Both the position numbers and the translations under genes were made by a program. A DNA stretch of 64,000 bases from positions 922,166,582 to 922,230,581 of the forward strand of contig CM062815.1 in the NCBI GenBank assembly GCA_031772625.1, in the 5' to 3' direction. Shown here in pieces: positions 1 to 10,502 of this stretch (positions are counted from its first letter, which is position 1; each line of letters starts with the position of its first letter). The DNA comes from Pinus tabuliformis (lineage: Eukaryota; Streptophyta; Pinopsida; Pinales; Pinaceae). Under the pieces are notes generated by a model. It was not told the DNA's origin and did no database searches. It saw nothing but the letters and a program-made list of their open reading frames with translations.

Positions 1-1959
1 CAGTAAGCTAGGAAGACCTATGTTTTGCAATGCCACAAATTTGTCCGTGAACTTATTAACCTCTGTCTGCATATCCTGGCTTCTTCTTTCCAGTGTTTGT
101 ACCAGGTTTCTCAGTGTGAGGACCCTCTTTATCAGCTGGATGGTTTCAGTTCTACTGGAGATTCCCATTGCTGCCAGCTGAGCACTTGTTCTGTTATTAA
201 GCACATTAATCATTCTGTTGGCAACCTCAGGCATATTGCCTAGAGATGCCCTTGCTCTTTGGATTTCTCTATGTGCTTTCCCTATGAGCTCTATCTGCTC
301 ATGAATGGTCTCAATGTATTGCCATTGATCAGTGATTGATTGGCCAATGTTGGCCCATAAAACTGTCCTAAGCTCAGCTATCACTTTGTCAAGTGTGAGC
401 TCCTTCTCCAGCTCCTTTATCTTATCTTTGAGAGCCTTTATCTCTCTTCCTTTCTAAGCAACATTTTGTTTTGATTTATCATATTTTTCATTCAACTTGG
501 CTAGACTCTCCCTGGCCTCATTTAGCTCTACCATTTGGGCTTCCAGGGGTTGGATTTCATTCTTGAGCTTCTGCATATCCAGGCTTGGAGCCTGCTCTGT
601 TGTTGGTGCAGTTGCTGATGTAGATGGTGCTGTCTATTCAGTAGGAGGAGCAGTAGGAGGAGCAGGTTCCTCCAGGTTAATTATTTCTGGAGGAGGCTGA
701 GATGTTTGTCCTCCTTCTTTTTGTTGTAATGTTGCCTGCAGTGCAGCCTGTGCAGCCTCTGATTCTCCCAATTTTTCCTGTGTTTGGATCAGCTGTTTGT
801 ATAGGGACACTAGCATAGCTGCTCCATCTTGGTCATGTCTCAGCTGGGCAACTTCTCCAGTTTGTGGGTGAATGGTTGCTGGGACTTTTACCATTTTCCT
901 TAGTGCTGCCAAATCTGCATCCCTTAACTTCAATAATGCTTGTACAGCCTTGATGTCCTTGGGATCATGCCCAAGTTCTATGATTATCTCCTCTAAGGCT
1001 TTGATTCTGTTGTCCTTTGCTTGAGAGGATGCTCTCTCCAACTCAAGTTGGGCAGCTGTATTATTTAGGCTATTTTCTAGCCTGTAGTTCTCCAATGTCT
1101 TATCTGCCAAGGAGGCATACACCATCTCACCCGTTTGCTTATGTAATTCGATTTTATCCATTGGGTGGATGTCCTTGGCAAGGACCTCAAGGTTGGTCCT
1201 TATGTAATCTGCAGCTGACTGCGGCTGCAACACTGCTGGCATAAAGTGGCTCATGATCATCTTGCCCTCCTGGACATCATATGCAGACATTAGTCTTTGC
1301 TGGTTAGTGGGAGCCATTTTCAACAAATGATTATATAGCTGTACTCTTATGGGCTCATTCCTCTTCTTTATGTCAATGAACTGCTGCTTGATGCCCACCT
1401 CAGATCCTCTTTGCTGGCTTGAGGAGCTAACTTCTCCTCCCACTGTCCTCTCTTGTTCCTGCTGGAAGGAACTTGCAGATGCCTCCATGCTAGGTGGGCC
1501 CATGCCCAAAGATTGCCCTATAGGCATTTCTTCCTCTGAGAGGGGATTCATTCTATGTCTTTTCTCCCCATGAGTTGTTGATGTTGTGAGGGGAGTCTCT
1601 CTGTCCCTCTTTCTGCTTATGTCTTCTTTTTGTGGGGTTTGGAGGACTGAGGCCTCTACTGTTGTCTCCTGCCTAGGAGGCAGGGTGTCCTGAGCTTGCT
1701 GCCAGGAGGATTCTGGGGCCTGCGATGTTTTCTCTTGCTGCACTGGCTGTTCTTTTTCTTGCTGCCCCCCTTGTTGTTGTTGTACCTGTGGCTGTTGCTG
1801 AACTTCCTGCTGCTGTACCTGTTCATGAGGTGGCTGCTGTGGCTCCATCTCTTTCTCTTTGCCTTTGCTAGAGGTTTGATCAGTAGCTTTGGCTACTTGC
1901 TGATGTGTTGTGGAGGACGAGGCAGCTGCTCCCACTTGAGTGCCTGGAAGAGCAAATAC
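1..1959 (-). pseudogene. C-terminal part of the LTR-encoded ORF, 3' LTR copy, with nonsense codons
   Basis: This is the continuation, in the same frame, of the ORF that starts at 3432. It holds the end of the globular part, the Gln/Pro-rich linker and the coiled-coil half. Compared with the 5' LTR copy it has TAG at 634-636 (CAG in the other copy) and TAG at 454-456 (GAG in the other copy), besides the TAG at 1960-1962. Where the other copy has a TGA (15404-15406), this copy reads AGA, so the two LTRs are broken at different places and the parent ORF was open. Between stops the longest open piece is 634-1959. A 4-codon Pro-rich stretch is missing relative to the other copy. Function unknown; it ends at the window edge. 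Confidence 0.8.
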
Positions 1960-3432
1960 CTATGCACAAAGCTCTAAGTCAGCCATCTTTTGGATATTTT
2001 TAACTGCTCTTTGATTTAAATCTTCTTGTGTGACAGCTTCCTCTAAGGTGCCTCTCCTCCACTTTATTTGATTTGCATATTTTTCTATATGAAGCAACCT
2101 TACGTGGTCATAACTGGCCAGCCTATACTTGACCCTTCTTAAAGTTATGAAGTGATTGGGGTCATAAGGTTTCCAAAGGAAACTGGTCTGTAGGCCAAGG
2201 GATTCTAGCATTCTGTCTGCTTCTTGCCAACCTTCCTCCCTATTGTTGTAAATGAAGTGGCCTAATTGGTTCCTTACTTTGAGCTGTGCTTTCTTGCCTT
2301 TGCCTGAAAAATGCAGCATATCAGCATTCCCAAACTGCCTGAAGTATTCAAGGGCAAACAGTCTCATGGGCACATATTTGGGAAATCTGTATGGGGGCAA
2401 CTCACACCCATATATTTTGATGACTGTGTGGTTCTGGTAATAATACCAATCCCCAATGCTGTATACCTTAGACAGCTGAAGAATCCTCTGCATCTCATCA
2501 GTTAGTCTTGGAGGAGGTGAGCTCATAAGCAGAGACATGGCTGGGTGGATGAAGAGGTCTATGAACTCACAATAAGTATATGGAGAACAAGATCTGCAGT
2601 GGAAAGCAGAGGGCCAATAAACCACTGACCTTGGATTGCCTTGTGCATCCACTCTCTTCATAGCAAAATGAAATTTCTCATGTTGATAATACAAAATTAA
2701 GTGGTAGATGTAGGAGGTGTATCTGAACACCCTTTCTCTTGACAAGTTAATCAATTGCTCATGTATTTTGTCAGATATGTAGGTGGCATAGTCATAGCAG
2801 ATTGGAGACTTGCCAGGGGAGAACATGAGCATCATCACCAGCACAGTTTCATCAACAAACTCAATTGAATTATAGCCCAGAATGGGACTGATCATGTCTA
2901 CAAGGTCCCTGCCCAATTGGTTGAGGTAAACATGAGAAATGGGAGGGTGCTTCACAGTGTCAGAGTCAATGTACAATTGATTTAGTTTGGTGACCTGAGC
3001 ATCTGTCAATTTAGCTCCTTGCTTTATCAGATCAACCAGTGATAAAGGGACTAATTTCTTCTTAGTTTTGAAGTGCAGCATCTCTCTGATGGCTTCAGGG
3101 GTGACATAGAAAACAACTGAGCCTGAAGGGTCAATCACAGCCCTCTGAGTGGCGTCGTAGCATTCAGCACATAGGTGGATGAGGTCAGGAAACTGGTTGA
3201 CCTTAGGGAGCTTGAAGAGAGGGAGGAAAGAATCCCAAATGCCAAATACATCTGTTCCAGCCTCATGTTTAATCTTCAATTCGTTTAACAAGTGGATGTG
3301 GTACTTGCTGTGCATTAGCATTTCTTCTGATATTTGATAATCCAGGTCTGCTAATGGTTTCCATTCCAATTCTCTCTGAGGGGCATTTAGTGGAGCAATA
3401 TTCAAGGCTACAGGAGCTACTGGTGCATCCAT
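1960..3432 (-). CDS. LTR-encoded ORF, N-terminal globular domain, 3' LTR copy (ends at a TAG)
   Basis: Starts at ATG 3432 in a strong plant start context (ACCATGG) and runs 490 codons to TAG 1960-1962. The 5' LTR copy has CAG at that place, so this stop is a C-to-T change in a CHG context. The protein begins MDAPVAPVAL and looks globular and mixed alpha, with a tyrosine/histidine-rich middle containing YTSYIYHLILYYQ and no signal peptide or clear membrane helix. The frame is also open upstream of 3432 to about 3585, but the start context and conservation with the other LTR favour 3432. It is not gag, protease, RT or integrase. I do not recognise the family; see the 5' LTR copy for the full description. 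Confidence 0.7.
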   Translation of the reverse strand: MDAPVAPVALNIAPLNAPQRELEWKPLADLDYQISEEMLMHSKYHIHLLNELKIKHEAGTDVFGIWDSFLPLFKLPKVNQFPDLIHLCAECYDATQRAVIDPSGSVVFYVTPEAIREMLHFKTKKKLVPLSLVDLIKQGAKLTDAQVTKLNQLYIDSDTVKHPPISHVYLNQLGRDLVDMISPILGYNSIEFVDETVLVMMLMFSPGKSPICYDYATYISDKIHEQLINLSRERVFRYTSYIYHLILYYQHEKFHFAMKRVDAQGNPRSVVYWPSAFHCRSCSPYTYCEFIDLFIHPAMSLLMSSPPPRLTDEMQRILQLSKVYSIGDWYYYQNHTVIKIYGCELPPYRFPKYVPMRLFALEYFRQFGNADMLHFSGKGKKAQLKVRNQLGHFIYNNREEGWQEADRMLESLGLQTSFLWKPYDPNHFITLRRVKYRLASYDHVRLLHIEKYANQIKWRRGTLEEAVTQEDLNQRAVKNIQKMADLELCA

Positions 3433-5679
3433 GGTTATTTTAGGATTGTGTTGGTATGAGCTGGCGTTACTGTGCAGAGCAACACAAAGGAGTATTTCTT
3501 TGAAAGAGAGGTGATTTACTGAGGAACAGAGGATAAAATGGCAATGGCAGCAATTGAAATACTGCACAGAGCACTGATAGGGCAAATGCTTGGCTTTAGA
3601 AACTCTCTATATGGTGAATTGGTGCAGCTTGGGTTCTCAGTTCACGAATGCGCGAACCAACTGTATGTTTTGTGAAAATTCGGGTAGACAAGGCTCTGCA
3701 GGTGAATTTCGACTTAACAGTTGAAAATGGAGGCTTGCCACAGGGGATTTGCCAGTTAATTATAAGCTTGCCCACTCTTTTAATTTTGTTTAAACAATTA
3801 CGGACACAACCGAGCGCAAGGGAGGTAAATTTGATAAATACCTGGTGAATTGCTTGGCAAAGTTTGCAAATGCAGGTGGGAAGGAAGCGCCGGCGATCTC
3901 CTGGTTGATTTCAGCTGGTTGGCTACGGATTTGGACGTAAAATTCATGCAGGGGGAGTAACAGTCTTTTTTGCAAAAGTAATGAAAAACATGAATTTTGG
4001 CCAAAATATAGACTTTTGGGTTATTTGGCGCTTTTTTTGGATGACGTCAGCATGACATCATCAGGTGGGGTCAAGGTCGGATGACATCAGCATGACGTCA
4101 TCGAGACACATGGTGGCTTGAGAATGGTCCACGGGGATGATGAGGTGGCGGGCAGGTCAGAGCAGTGGCAGACGGGGACGCTGACGCGGCGGTGATGTAG
4201 CAGTGACGTGGTAATGACATTGGCATAGCGGGTTAACGGAAACCGGAAACAGTAAGCGGTTTGATATCGCACCGCCTTATATACGAAAGTGGGATTGTCA
4301 GAGGGCGCTCCGATACGATTTGGGGGTGACGTGTGGCAGAGGCCTGACGTCACCCTCTGACAAATTTCGGAAGCTATCCTTCGGACGTCGGAGCCGCTCC
4401 GATATGCATGTGGGCCGTCAGATGAAAAAGGCCAGATCCGACGGTTGACGGATCGTTGAGATGCCAGGTCAATACGGATGTGGGCGGGGTTTAAATTAAT
4501 ATATTTTTTGGAAGAAGCGCCCGGCGGGAACCTTTGGAGTTTGGCAAACTTATATGGTTTTCAATGTATTTTTATAAAAAACGCGCATAGCGCCCAAACT
4601 TTGGGTAAAATGAAAAAGTGGGTTTTTCATGTGTTTTTGCAAATGAGCGGGTTAGGGGTCAAAATGCGTTTATTTACAAGGTTTTTTAGCCAGTGAAGGG
4701 GTTAATGGTTTGGATGACTTCTGAAGGGGGAAAAGGGGTAGGGTTTGGGTTCTTAAACTGACCAGATGTCAATTTAATCCCTAAATGTGAACATATGGCT
4801 ATAATGCCAGGGGGAAGGGATATTTATAGAATGCTTGGGGTTTATACACCATAGTGTTAATAATAATAGGGAAAGGGCAACATACGGGATTTAGCTACTA
4901 AGAAGTCAGGGGTTAATATGAATGGAAGAGGTGAATGAGGAGTGATATCACTAAGTTTATATGAAAAGAACTTAGCTTAGGGAGTAGATCAAAATGAAAA
5001 TAATTTTACACAAGAAATGTGGCTTCTTAAAGAAACAAGAACCACCATAAAACTTTGATTCTCTTTCATAAACACAACTGATGAAGGGATGTTAGTAATG
5101 AATGTGAAAGGGGAGAAAAGTGAGTTAGTCATGCTCCTTTTCTTTGCTGCCACATGATGGAGAAGAGGAGCTTCTCTATCCACTGACGTTCCTTTATGCT
5201 AGACCAGCAAGATTCATTTGAAATGAATGACATTTCTGCAACCCCATCTACCTACCCATCTACTTGCCTAGCATTTTTTGTTTCTTCATGGAGGGTGCAC
5301 TTAGACTTGCAGACCCTTATGTGCCTTTTCTTTTCTTTTGGATTTTTTTCTTTTGAATTTCTATCTAAGGCTACCCTTATTGCTTCCAAGGTCCCAGATT
5401 AAGCAGTTGAACCTTACTTTCTCTACCTAGCTACTGGTCTGCCAAGATTAAACAGTTTGGACAGACTTCTTTCTCTATTCTGCAACAAAAATTGAAACAT
5501 GGCATGATCTAGATTAGGTTGTTGGACCATCCATCCAAAATTGAGTCAACATCAAGCTTTTGTAAACAACTTGTCTTCTTATGGAAATATGGGATCTTTG
5601 AATCACCAAAGCAGAGCATATTTGGAACTTTTATTTGCCAATCATGAAATATGAAACCTATTGGTATAGGTAGCTAACA
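3433..5679 (-). other. Leader and U3 of the 3' LTR of element A
   Basis: No supported gene. In element orientation this holds U3 (5679 to about 4250) with a TATA box at 4275-4283, followed by an untranslated leader to the ORF start at 3432. The region 4030-4480 is much richer in GC than its surroundings and holds TGACGTCA-type sites (for example near 4093 and 4344). The G-box seen in the 5' LTR copy (CACGTG at 17954-17959) is CACATG here. Confidence 0.6.
4275..4283 (-). promoter_or_regulatory. TATA box of the 3' LTR of element A
   Basis: Minus strand reads TATATAAGG. It lies about 840 bp upstream of the LTR ORF start and inside a GC-rich block. The same box is at 18122-18130 in the other LTR. 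A transcription start about 30 bp downstream would lie near 4245. In the 3' LTR this promoter could drive the LTR ORF of this copy alone. Confidence 0.6.
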
Positions 5680-5939
5680 GTGGCTCCACATGGGGATGGT
5701 TTTTCCATTTGAAAGACCAAGAACAACAGGTCAGAATGCCTTGGCCCTTGACTTCTTGTATCAAAACTTGGAGTACTTCTCTTTGAAATCTCAAAATTGT
5801 GCTCTTCCCCTCTTGGTGCATCTCTGAACTTATTTCCCTTTTGCTGATAACTAATAAAACTTGAGAAACTGCAATTTTTACATGTTGACAGAAAGTAATA
5901 TATACACCTGAATATGTACAAGGGAAACTTAGGCTGCAG

Positions 5940-8900
5940 TTATGGATAGTAGTCAAAATAGTGCTTCAACATCCTGCCATTTACAGGACCTTCATCCAAA
6001 TCAGTTTCATCAAGATTCCTAAGGAAGTAAGTATTATTTCCTTGCACTGCTTGAACAGCAAATGGTCCTCTCCAAAGGGAATCAAATTTTCCATGTTTTC
6101 CTTTATCTTCCCTTCTTGAATCCCACTTGAGGACTTTATCACCTATGTTGAAATCTTCAGCCTTAGTCCTTTTGTCAAAGGCTTTCTTTAACTTTTCTTG
6201 TAAAACTTGAACTTTGTGATAGACTTGGTCTCTAGTTTGCTGCAAACATATAATTTTATTTACCCTTCTTTGCACATCATTTGGTTCTGCCTGGCTTTCT
6301 TGAAGAAGTTTCATGACAGGGATCCCTAGTGATGAAGGGAATTTGGCTTCTAATCCATAAACTAACCCATATGGGCTGATCCCGATTGATCTTTTGGTTG
6401 TTAGTCTATCTGCCCATAGGGCATTGACAAGCTTCTTATGCCAATTTTTCTTATTTTCTTCCAACATCTTCTTTATGATGTTCACAAGGCTTTTATTTGA
6501 TGATTCTGCTAGGCCATTTCCTTGGGGATAGTATGCAGTAGAATGGCCCAAGGTAATGTGAAATTTGTGGTAGAAATTCACCATCTTCTTAGATATGAAG
6601 GCAGCAACATTGTCTGTTATTATCTTATCAGGACAGCCAAATCTAGAAAGAATATTGGTCTCAAGGAACTGAATGATAGTGGAATCATTTGCTTGTCTGC
6701 ATGGAACAGCTTCAATCCATTTAGTAAAGTAGTCTGTAGCTATTAGAATCCATCTATGTTGGCCCGAAGATGAGGGGTGAATTTCCCCAATGAAATCCAA
6801 GCCCCATTGTTGAAAAGGTCTCTCTGTTGCAATAGGCCTCAGAGGAAGTGGCAGTAACTTTCTCTTTCCCTCAAACACTTGAAATTTATGACATGAGGTG
6901 GTAAATTTCTTGACATCAGAGAAAACAGTGGGCCAATAGTAACCAGCCCTCAGTATCTTATCCACAGTGGACTTCCAATACAAGTGTCCACCACAGTCAC
7001 CTGCATGAAATTCTTTGGTGACATTGTTAGTCTCATTCTCAATCAGGCAGTTTAACAATATACCCTCATGGCTTTTCCAAAGAAAATCTCCATCTCTAAC
7101 ACAAAATCTTGAAGCTTTCATTTTTAGGAACCTACATTTAGTTCTGGACAATCCTGGGGGAGCACACAGGTTTTGTAACACATAACAGATATCAGAATAC
7201 CAAGGGGATTGTTCAAAGGCTACATTGATCTTTGGAGTCGCCAGCTCCAGTTCATTGTCCAGCTGGTTTATGTCTAAGGCTTGGAAGTTTGCTTCTGTCA
7301 TCAGTTTGGCCAAACCTTGCCCTTTTATTAGTTTTGTAGGTTTTATTTCTATATCAAATTCCAAAATGTTGGCAATCCATTTTCCTCTTCTGCCCTCTAA
7401 GTTTTCTTGAGTGAGTATGTCTTTCACAATGGGACTTGGCACATAAGCTATAACATGGGAATAAAGGATGTAAATCCTGAAGTCTTTAATGGCCTTGACC
7501 AAAGCATAAGCTTGTTTCTCCATGATCTGATATTTCAGAGGTGCATCTCTAAGAGCTCTACTAAAGAAAGCAATGGGTTTCTCATTTCCTTGGTCATCTT
7601 TCTGTAATAAAACAGCAGCAATAGTATGCTCGGAGGCAAAAGAGAAAATGATAAATTCTCTATCAAACTGAGGATTTGTTAAGACTGGGGTTTGGGTAAG
7701 GGCCAATTTTATACCTTCAAAGGCTTTATTTGCTTCTATTGTCCATTTCACTTTTGAATCCTTCTTTAGCATGTTGTTTAATAATCTGATCAGTTCTGCT
7801 AAATTTGGGATAAACCTTCTTAAGAAATTGATCTTCCCTAAGAAAGCTTGCAATTCTTTGATGTTTCTTGGGTGGGGCATTTGTAAGATAGCCTGTATCC
7901 TGTCTGGGTCAATTCTTATGCCATCCTTTGAAATGATATGCCCTAACAGCTTACCTTCTTCCAAACCAAATAGAGACTTCTTGGGATTCAAGGAAATTCC
8001 ATATTTCCTACATGTTAAGAAGATCTGCCTTAAATGCTTCAAGTGTTCTTGGTCAGATTTTGAGAAAGGTGTGAGGTCATCCAAATAAATGACAAGAAAG
8101 TCATGAATCTCTTTGGCAAAAGCAATATCCATTGCTCTTTGAAACGTTGCCCCTGCATTTTTCAATCCAAAAGGCATTTTTACATATTTGAAAGTTCCCC
8201 ATGGGGTTGTGAATGCAGTTTTGTCCTGATCATCAGGGTGCACTAGGATTTGATTAAAGCCTGAGAATCCATCAAGTAATGAGATCCTTGAGGCCCCTAC
8301 CACTCTTTGGAGAATGTGATCCATCTTAGGTAAGGGATAGTTGTCTTTGAGGGACACTTGGTTTAGATTTCTAAGATCAACACAAAGTCTTATCTCACCA
8401 GTTTTCTTTCTTGTAGGTACCAAATTAGAAATCCAATCAGAAAGCTTGATGGGTGCTATGATGCCAGCTTTAAACATTTTTTGCATTTCTTTTTCGATTG
8501 AAGGGAGAAGCATGGGATTGATCCTTCTCAATTTCTGCTTAAATGAATTTTGATTAGGCTTGAGAGGGATAGTATGCTGGATAACAGAGGTGTCATAGGA
8601 TTTTAAATCCTCATAACCCCATGCAAAGACATCCTGAAACTCTTTGAAGAGGTCAATATATTTGGGTTTTTGATCAGGAGGTAAGGATGCAGACAATTTT
8701 ATTATTTTGGGCTTCTCAATAGTTCCAATGCTGCATTCCTCAATGGCAGCATTAAGGGGCTGCATTTTCGGTTTTCTAGGGATATCATTTGAGTCAAAGA
8801 CGTCCTCTAATGGAGTTAGGCCTGTTGGAAGAAAATTGTCTTTCAGCTCTATGATCTCAGCCTCTGTAGCAGCTATTTCTTCATAACTGGTTTGTTGAAT

Positions 8901-9431
8901 TTCTTGTATGTTGTTTTTGTTAAAAATTGTTGGATGTAGGATTTGGTGAGTTGTCTTGGGTGATATTGGCTTGTTGTTCTGTTCACTCTGTATTTGTGAT
9001 TGACTTGCTCCCTCAGTGTCAATGTTTAATCCTGCAAATTCTTGTTGCAAGGTCAAGAAATTATTTATTTGTATATCATCTTCAAATACTTGCCAATCTT
9101 TAACATTGTTTGGGACAGAAGGTCTGTGTTTTACCTCAGCTGTAAAGCAATGGCTAGGTTCAAAGGGTAGTTTACAGGTGCTTGCAAATGTGGCCAAACT
9201 ATGGGCATGCAGGTTATGGGTTCTAGGAATTTTGGTGATTTGAAATTTAGTGAAGGAGTTTAGTATTTCAGCAGCAGCAGATCTATAAGATCTCAGTCTT
9301 TTGTCATTGGTGACAAAATTACCCTTTACTTGTTGGACAACTAGGTCTGAATCTCCTAGTATTGAAACTTTTATGGCTTGTAAGGATTTTACTAGTTTGA
9401 GGCCTAGTAAGAGAGCTTCGTATTCTACCAT
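5940..9431 (-). CDS. pol: Element A pol: archaeal-type RNase H (C-terminal part), RT, degenerate Gypsy RNase H, integrase
   Basis: 1163 residues. Residues 1-86 finish an archaeal-type RNase H: Glu in VEYEAL (5), Asp in GDSD (27), but the last catalytic Asp seems replaced by His in HAHSLA (77). RT spans about 290-540, with LCVDL (349-353), LLDGFSG (385-391) and catalytic YLDD (449-452). The Gypsy RNase H, about 590-700, has FSFAS where DAS is expected, as in other Tat elements where this domain is dead. Integrase spans about 805-1120: zinc-finger His809 and His816, Cys847, but Phe850 where the second Cys should be; core Asp879 (LDF), Asp940 (ITD) and Glu976 (LAES). No RNase H sits between Gypsy RNase H and integrase. 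The frame is the same as the upstream protease and gag ORFs, separated by TGA 9462-9464, so the ATG at 9431 is probably only the first Met after a stop inside the RNase H. Confidence 0.92.
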   Translation of the reverse strand: MVEYEALLLGLKLVKSLQAIKVSILGDSDLVVQQVKGNFVTNDKRLRSYRSAAAEILNSFTKFQITKIPRTHNLHAHSLATFASTCKLPFEPSHCFTAEVKHRPSVPNNVKDWQVFEDDIQINNFLTLQQEFAGLNIDTEGASQSQIQSEQNNKPISPKTTHQILHPTIFNKNNIQEIQQTSYEEIAATEAEIIELKDNFLPTGLTPLEDVFDSNDIPRKPKMQPLNAAIEECSIGTIEKPKIIKLSASLPPDQKPKYIDLFKEFQDVFAWGYEDLKSYDTSVIQHTIPLKPNQNSFKQKLRRINPMLLPSIEKEMQKMFKAGIIAPIKLSDWISNLVPTRKKTGEIRLCVDLRNLNQVSLKDNYPLPKMDHILQRVVGASRISLLDGFSGFNQILVHPDDQDKTAFTTPWGTFKYVKMPFGLKNAGATFQRAMDIAFAKEIHDFLVIYLDDLTPFSKSDQEHLKHLRQIFLTCRKYGISLNPKKSLFGLEEGKLLGHIISKDGIRIDPDRIQAILQMPHPRNIKELQAFLGKINFLRRFIPNLAELIRLLNNMLKKDSKVKWTIEANKAFEGIKLALTQTPVLTNPQFDREFIIFSFASEHTIAAVLLQKDDQGNEKPIAFFSRALRDAPLKYQIMEKQAYALVKAIKDFRIYILYSHVIAYVPSPIVKDILTQENLEGRRGKWIANILEFDIEIKPTKLIKGQGLAKLMTEANFQALDINQLDNELELATPKINVAFEQSPWYSDICYVLQNLCAPPGLSRTKCRFLKMKASRFCVRDGDFLWKSHEGILLNCLIENETNNVTKEFHAGDCGGHLYWKSTVDKILRAGYYWPTVFSDVKKFTTSCHKFQVFEGKRKLLPLPLRPIATERPFQQWGLDFIGEIHPSSSGQHRWILIATDYFTKWIEAVPCRQANDSTIIQFLETNILSRFGCPDKIITDNVAAFISKKMVNFYHKFHITLGHSTAYYPQGNGLAESSNKSLVNIIKKMLEENKKNWHKKLVNALWADRLTTKRSIGISPYGLVYGLEAKFPSSLGIPVMKLLQESQAEPNDVQRRVNKIICLQQTRDQVYHKVQVLQEKLKKAFDKRTKAEDFNIGDKVLKWDSRREDKGKHGKFDSLWRGPFAVQAVQGNNTYFLRNLDETDLDEGPVNGRMLKHYFDYYP

Positions 9432-9464
9432 ATTGTTGGTGCACCTGAAGTTTAACCTATAGGC

Positions 9465-10310
9465 TCAGCCTTTTGCATGACTGTTTTGTTTATTATGTAT
9501 CCAAACTCCAGCTCCTGCCCCTAATTTGTTGACTGACCCATCAAATTCAAGGAACCATAGGACTTCTTGTTCTAGGGGAGACTTAATAACTTCTCTGTGA
9601 TCTGGGAGTGTGAGTTGAAGTTCTGGTTTTTCATTTAGTTTGTTTTTTAGGACAGTCTGATCACTTGTTTGGATTAGCTTTATTTCTAGAGCAGCAGCTT
9701 GTTCATTAATGTCCTGATCTTGTTTGAGTGTCTTGGTTTCATCATCATTTGTGAGACCTGAATTATCATTGAAGAGAATATATGAATCTATATCAGAATG
9801 GACAACATATATGGGAAAGTTTTGAGGTTTTTCTTCACTGCTAACCATGTATTTCATAAGTGACTCTCTATATAACCTCTTGGGTTGACCAAAGACTGAG
9901 ATGGTTGCATACGACATGTCTAATTGTAGGGAACCTTGGAGTTTAGCCCCCCATGATCTTGATAACAGCATCCCATATTTGGGTGGGATATCAGCAACTA
10001 CAACGTCCATTAGAATTGTTTTATTTGGGTACTGAACTAGGGACACACATAAGTATTTTATTAAGCCTAAACACTTAACTTGGCTGGAGTCAAATGAGAA
10101 TAGGTCCTTATATGGTCTTGTAATATCTAGATTCAATCTTTCCATGACTGATTTAGGCATCAAGTTGTGAGAGGCACCTGAGTCAAACATTGCATTGTGT
10201 AGTATCTTATCATGGGCATGCAGGCTGACATAGAAAGGTAAGATCCCTGTAACTGCTATCTTTCCATCAACCTCTGGACCGAAAAGCAATTCTGGGGTGT
10301 CATCCAACAC
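9465..10310 (-). CDS. Element A protease and N-terminal part of archaeal-type RNase H
   Basis: 281 residues from the first Met, in frame with gag upstream and pol downstream. The aspartic protease has active site FDSGAS near residue 43 and a typical flap and C-terminal strand region ending about residue 150. A polar linker follows. From about residue 250 the sequence WFLEFDGS and GAGAGVW is the first strand and catalytic Asp of an RNase H that continues past TGA 9462-9464 into the next ORF. The frame is also open upstream of 10310 to the gag stop at 10503, so the Met at 10310 need not be a real start; a gag-pol fusion by stop readthrough or ancestral fusion is more likely. The domain order protease, RNase H, RT is unusual for Gypsy elements. 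Confidence 0.88.
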   Translation of the reverse strand: MLDDTPELLFGPEVDGKIAVTGILPFYVSLHAHDKILHNAMFDSGASHNLMPKSVMERLNLDITRPYKDLFSFDSSQVKCLGLIKYLCVSLVQYPNKTILMDVVVADIPPKYGMLLSRSWGAKLQGSLQLDMSYATISVFGQPKRLYRESLMKYMVSSEEKPQNFPIYVVHSDIDSYILFNDNSGLTNDDETKTLKQDQDINEQAAALEIKLIQTSDQTVLKNKLNEKPELQLTLPDHREVIKSPLEQEVLWFLEFDGSVNKLGAGAGVWIHNKQNSHAKG

Positions 10311-10502
10311 ATTGACATTATCTTTATTACGAGTAATTTGAAGGGACTTCTTGATTTTCCGTCTATAAGTGTCATGCTTGGCTAGTTCTGAAATAGGAAT
10401 AGCTACCTTTAATTTGCCAATTTCAGCTTCTAAGTTAAAACGTCTTTCAGATTGGATCTTGGTGTTGTGGGTGACAGCCTTTTCCTTGTTTACTAGGTTT
10501 TC

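Larger units (their letters stand above)
1..5679 (-). repeat. 3' LTR of element A (partial)
   Basis: This stretch matches 13835-19526 almost base for base. The offset shifts from 13834 to 13846 because the right copy has 12 extra bases (four codons) near 14496-14507. Both copies stop matching right after CTAACA on the plus strand (5679 and 19526), which fixes the LTR start. About 1.5 kb of the LTR lies beyond the left edge. I see no purine-rich tract next to 5680; the adjoining plus-strand bases are GTGGCTCCACATGGGG. Bases 5680-5939, between LTR and integrase, hold no gene. Confidence 0.92.

Noticed and set aside
1017-2505. Plus-strand ORFs in the 3' LTR (also 14166-16366 in the 5' LTR)
   Set aside because: They are reverse-frame shadows of the long minus-strand LTR ORF, with Cys/Leu/Pro-rich content and no motif.
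4087-4353. 88-residue minus ORF in the GC-rich U3/leader (copy at 17934-18200)
   Set aside because: It spans the TATA box and bZIP sites and has no recognisable content; conserved only because the LTRs are recent copies.
5642-5956. 104-residue minus ORF between integrase and 3' LTR
   Set aside because: Overlaps the integrase end in another frame and crosses the LTR boundary; no domain.
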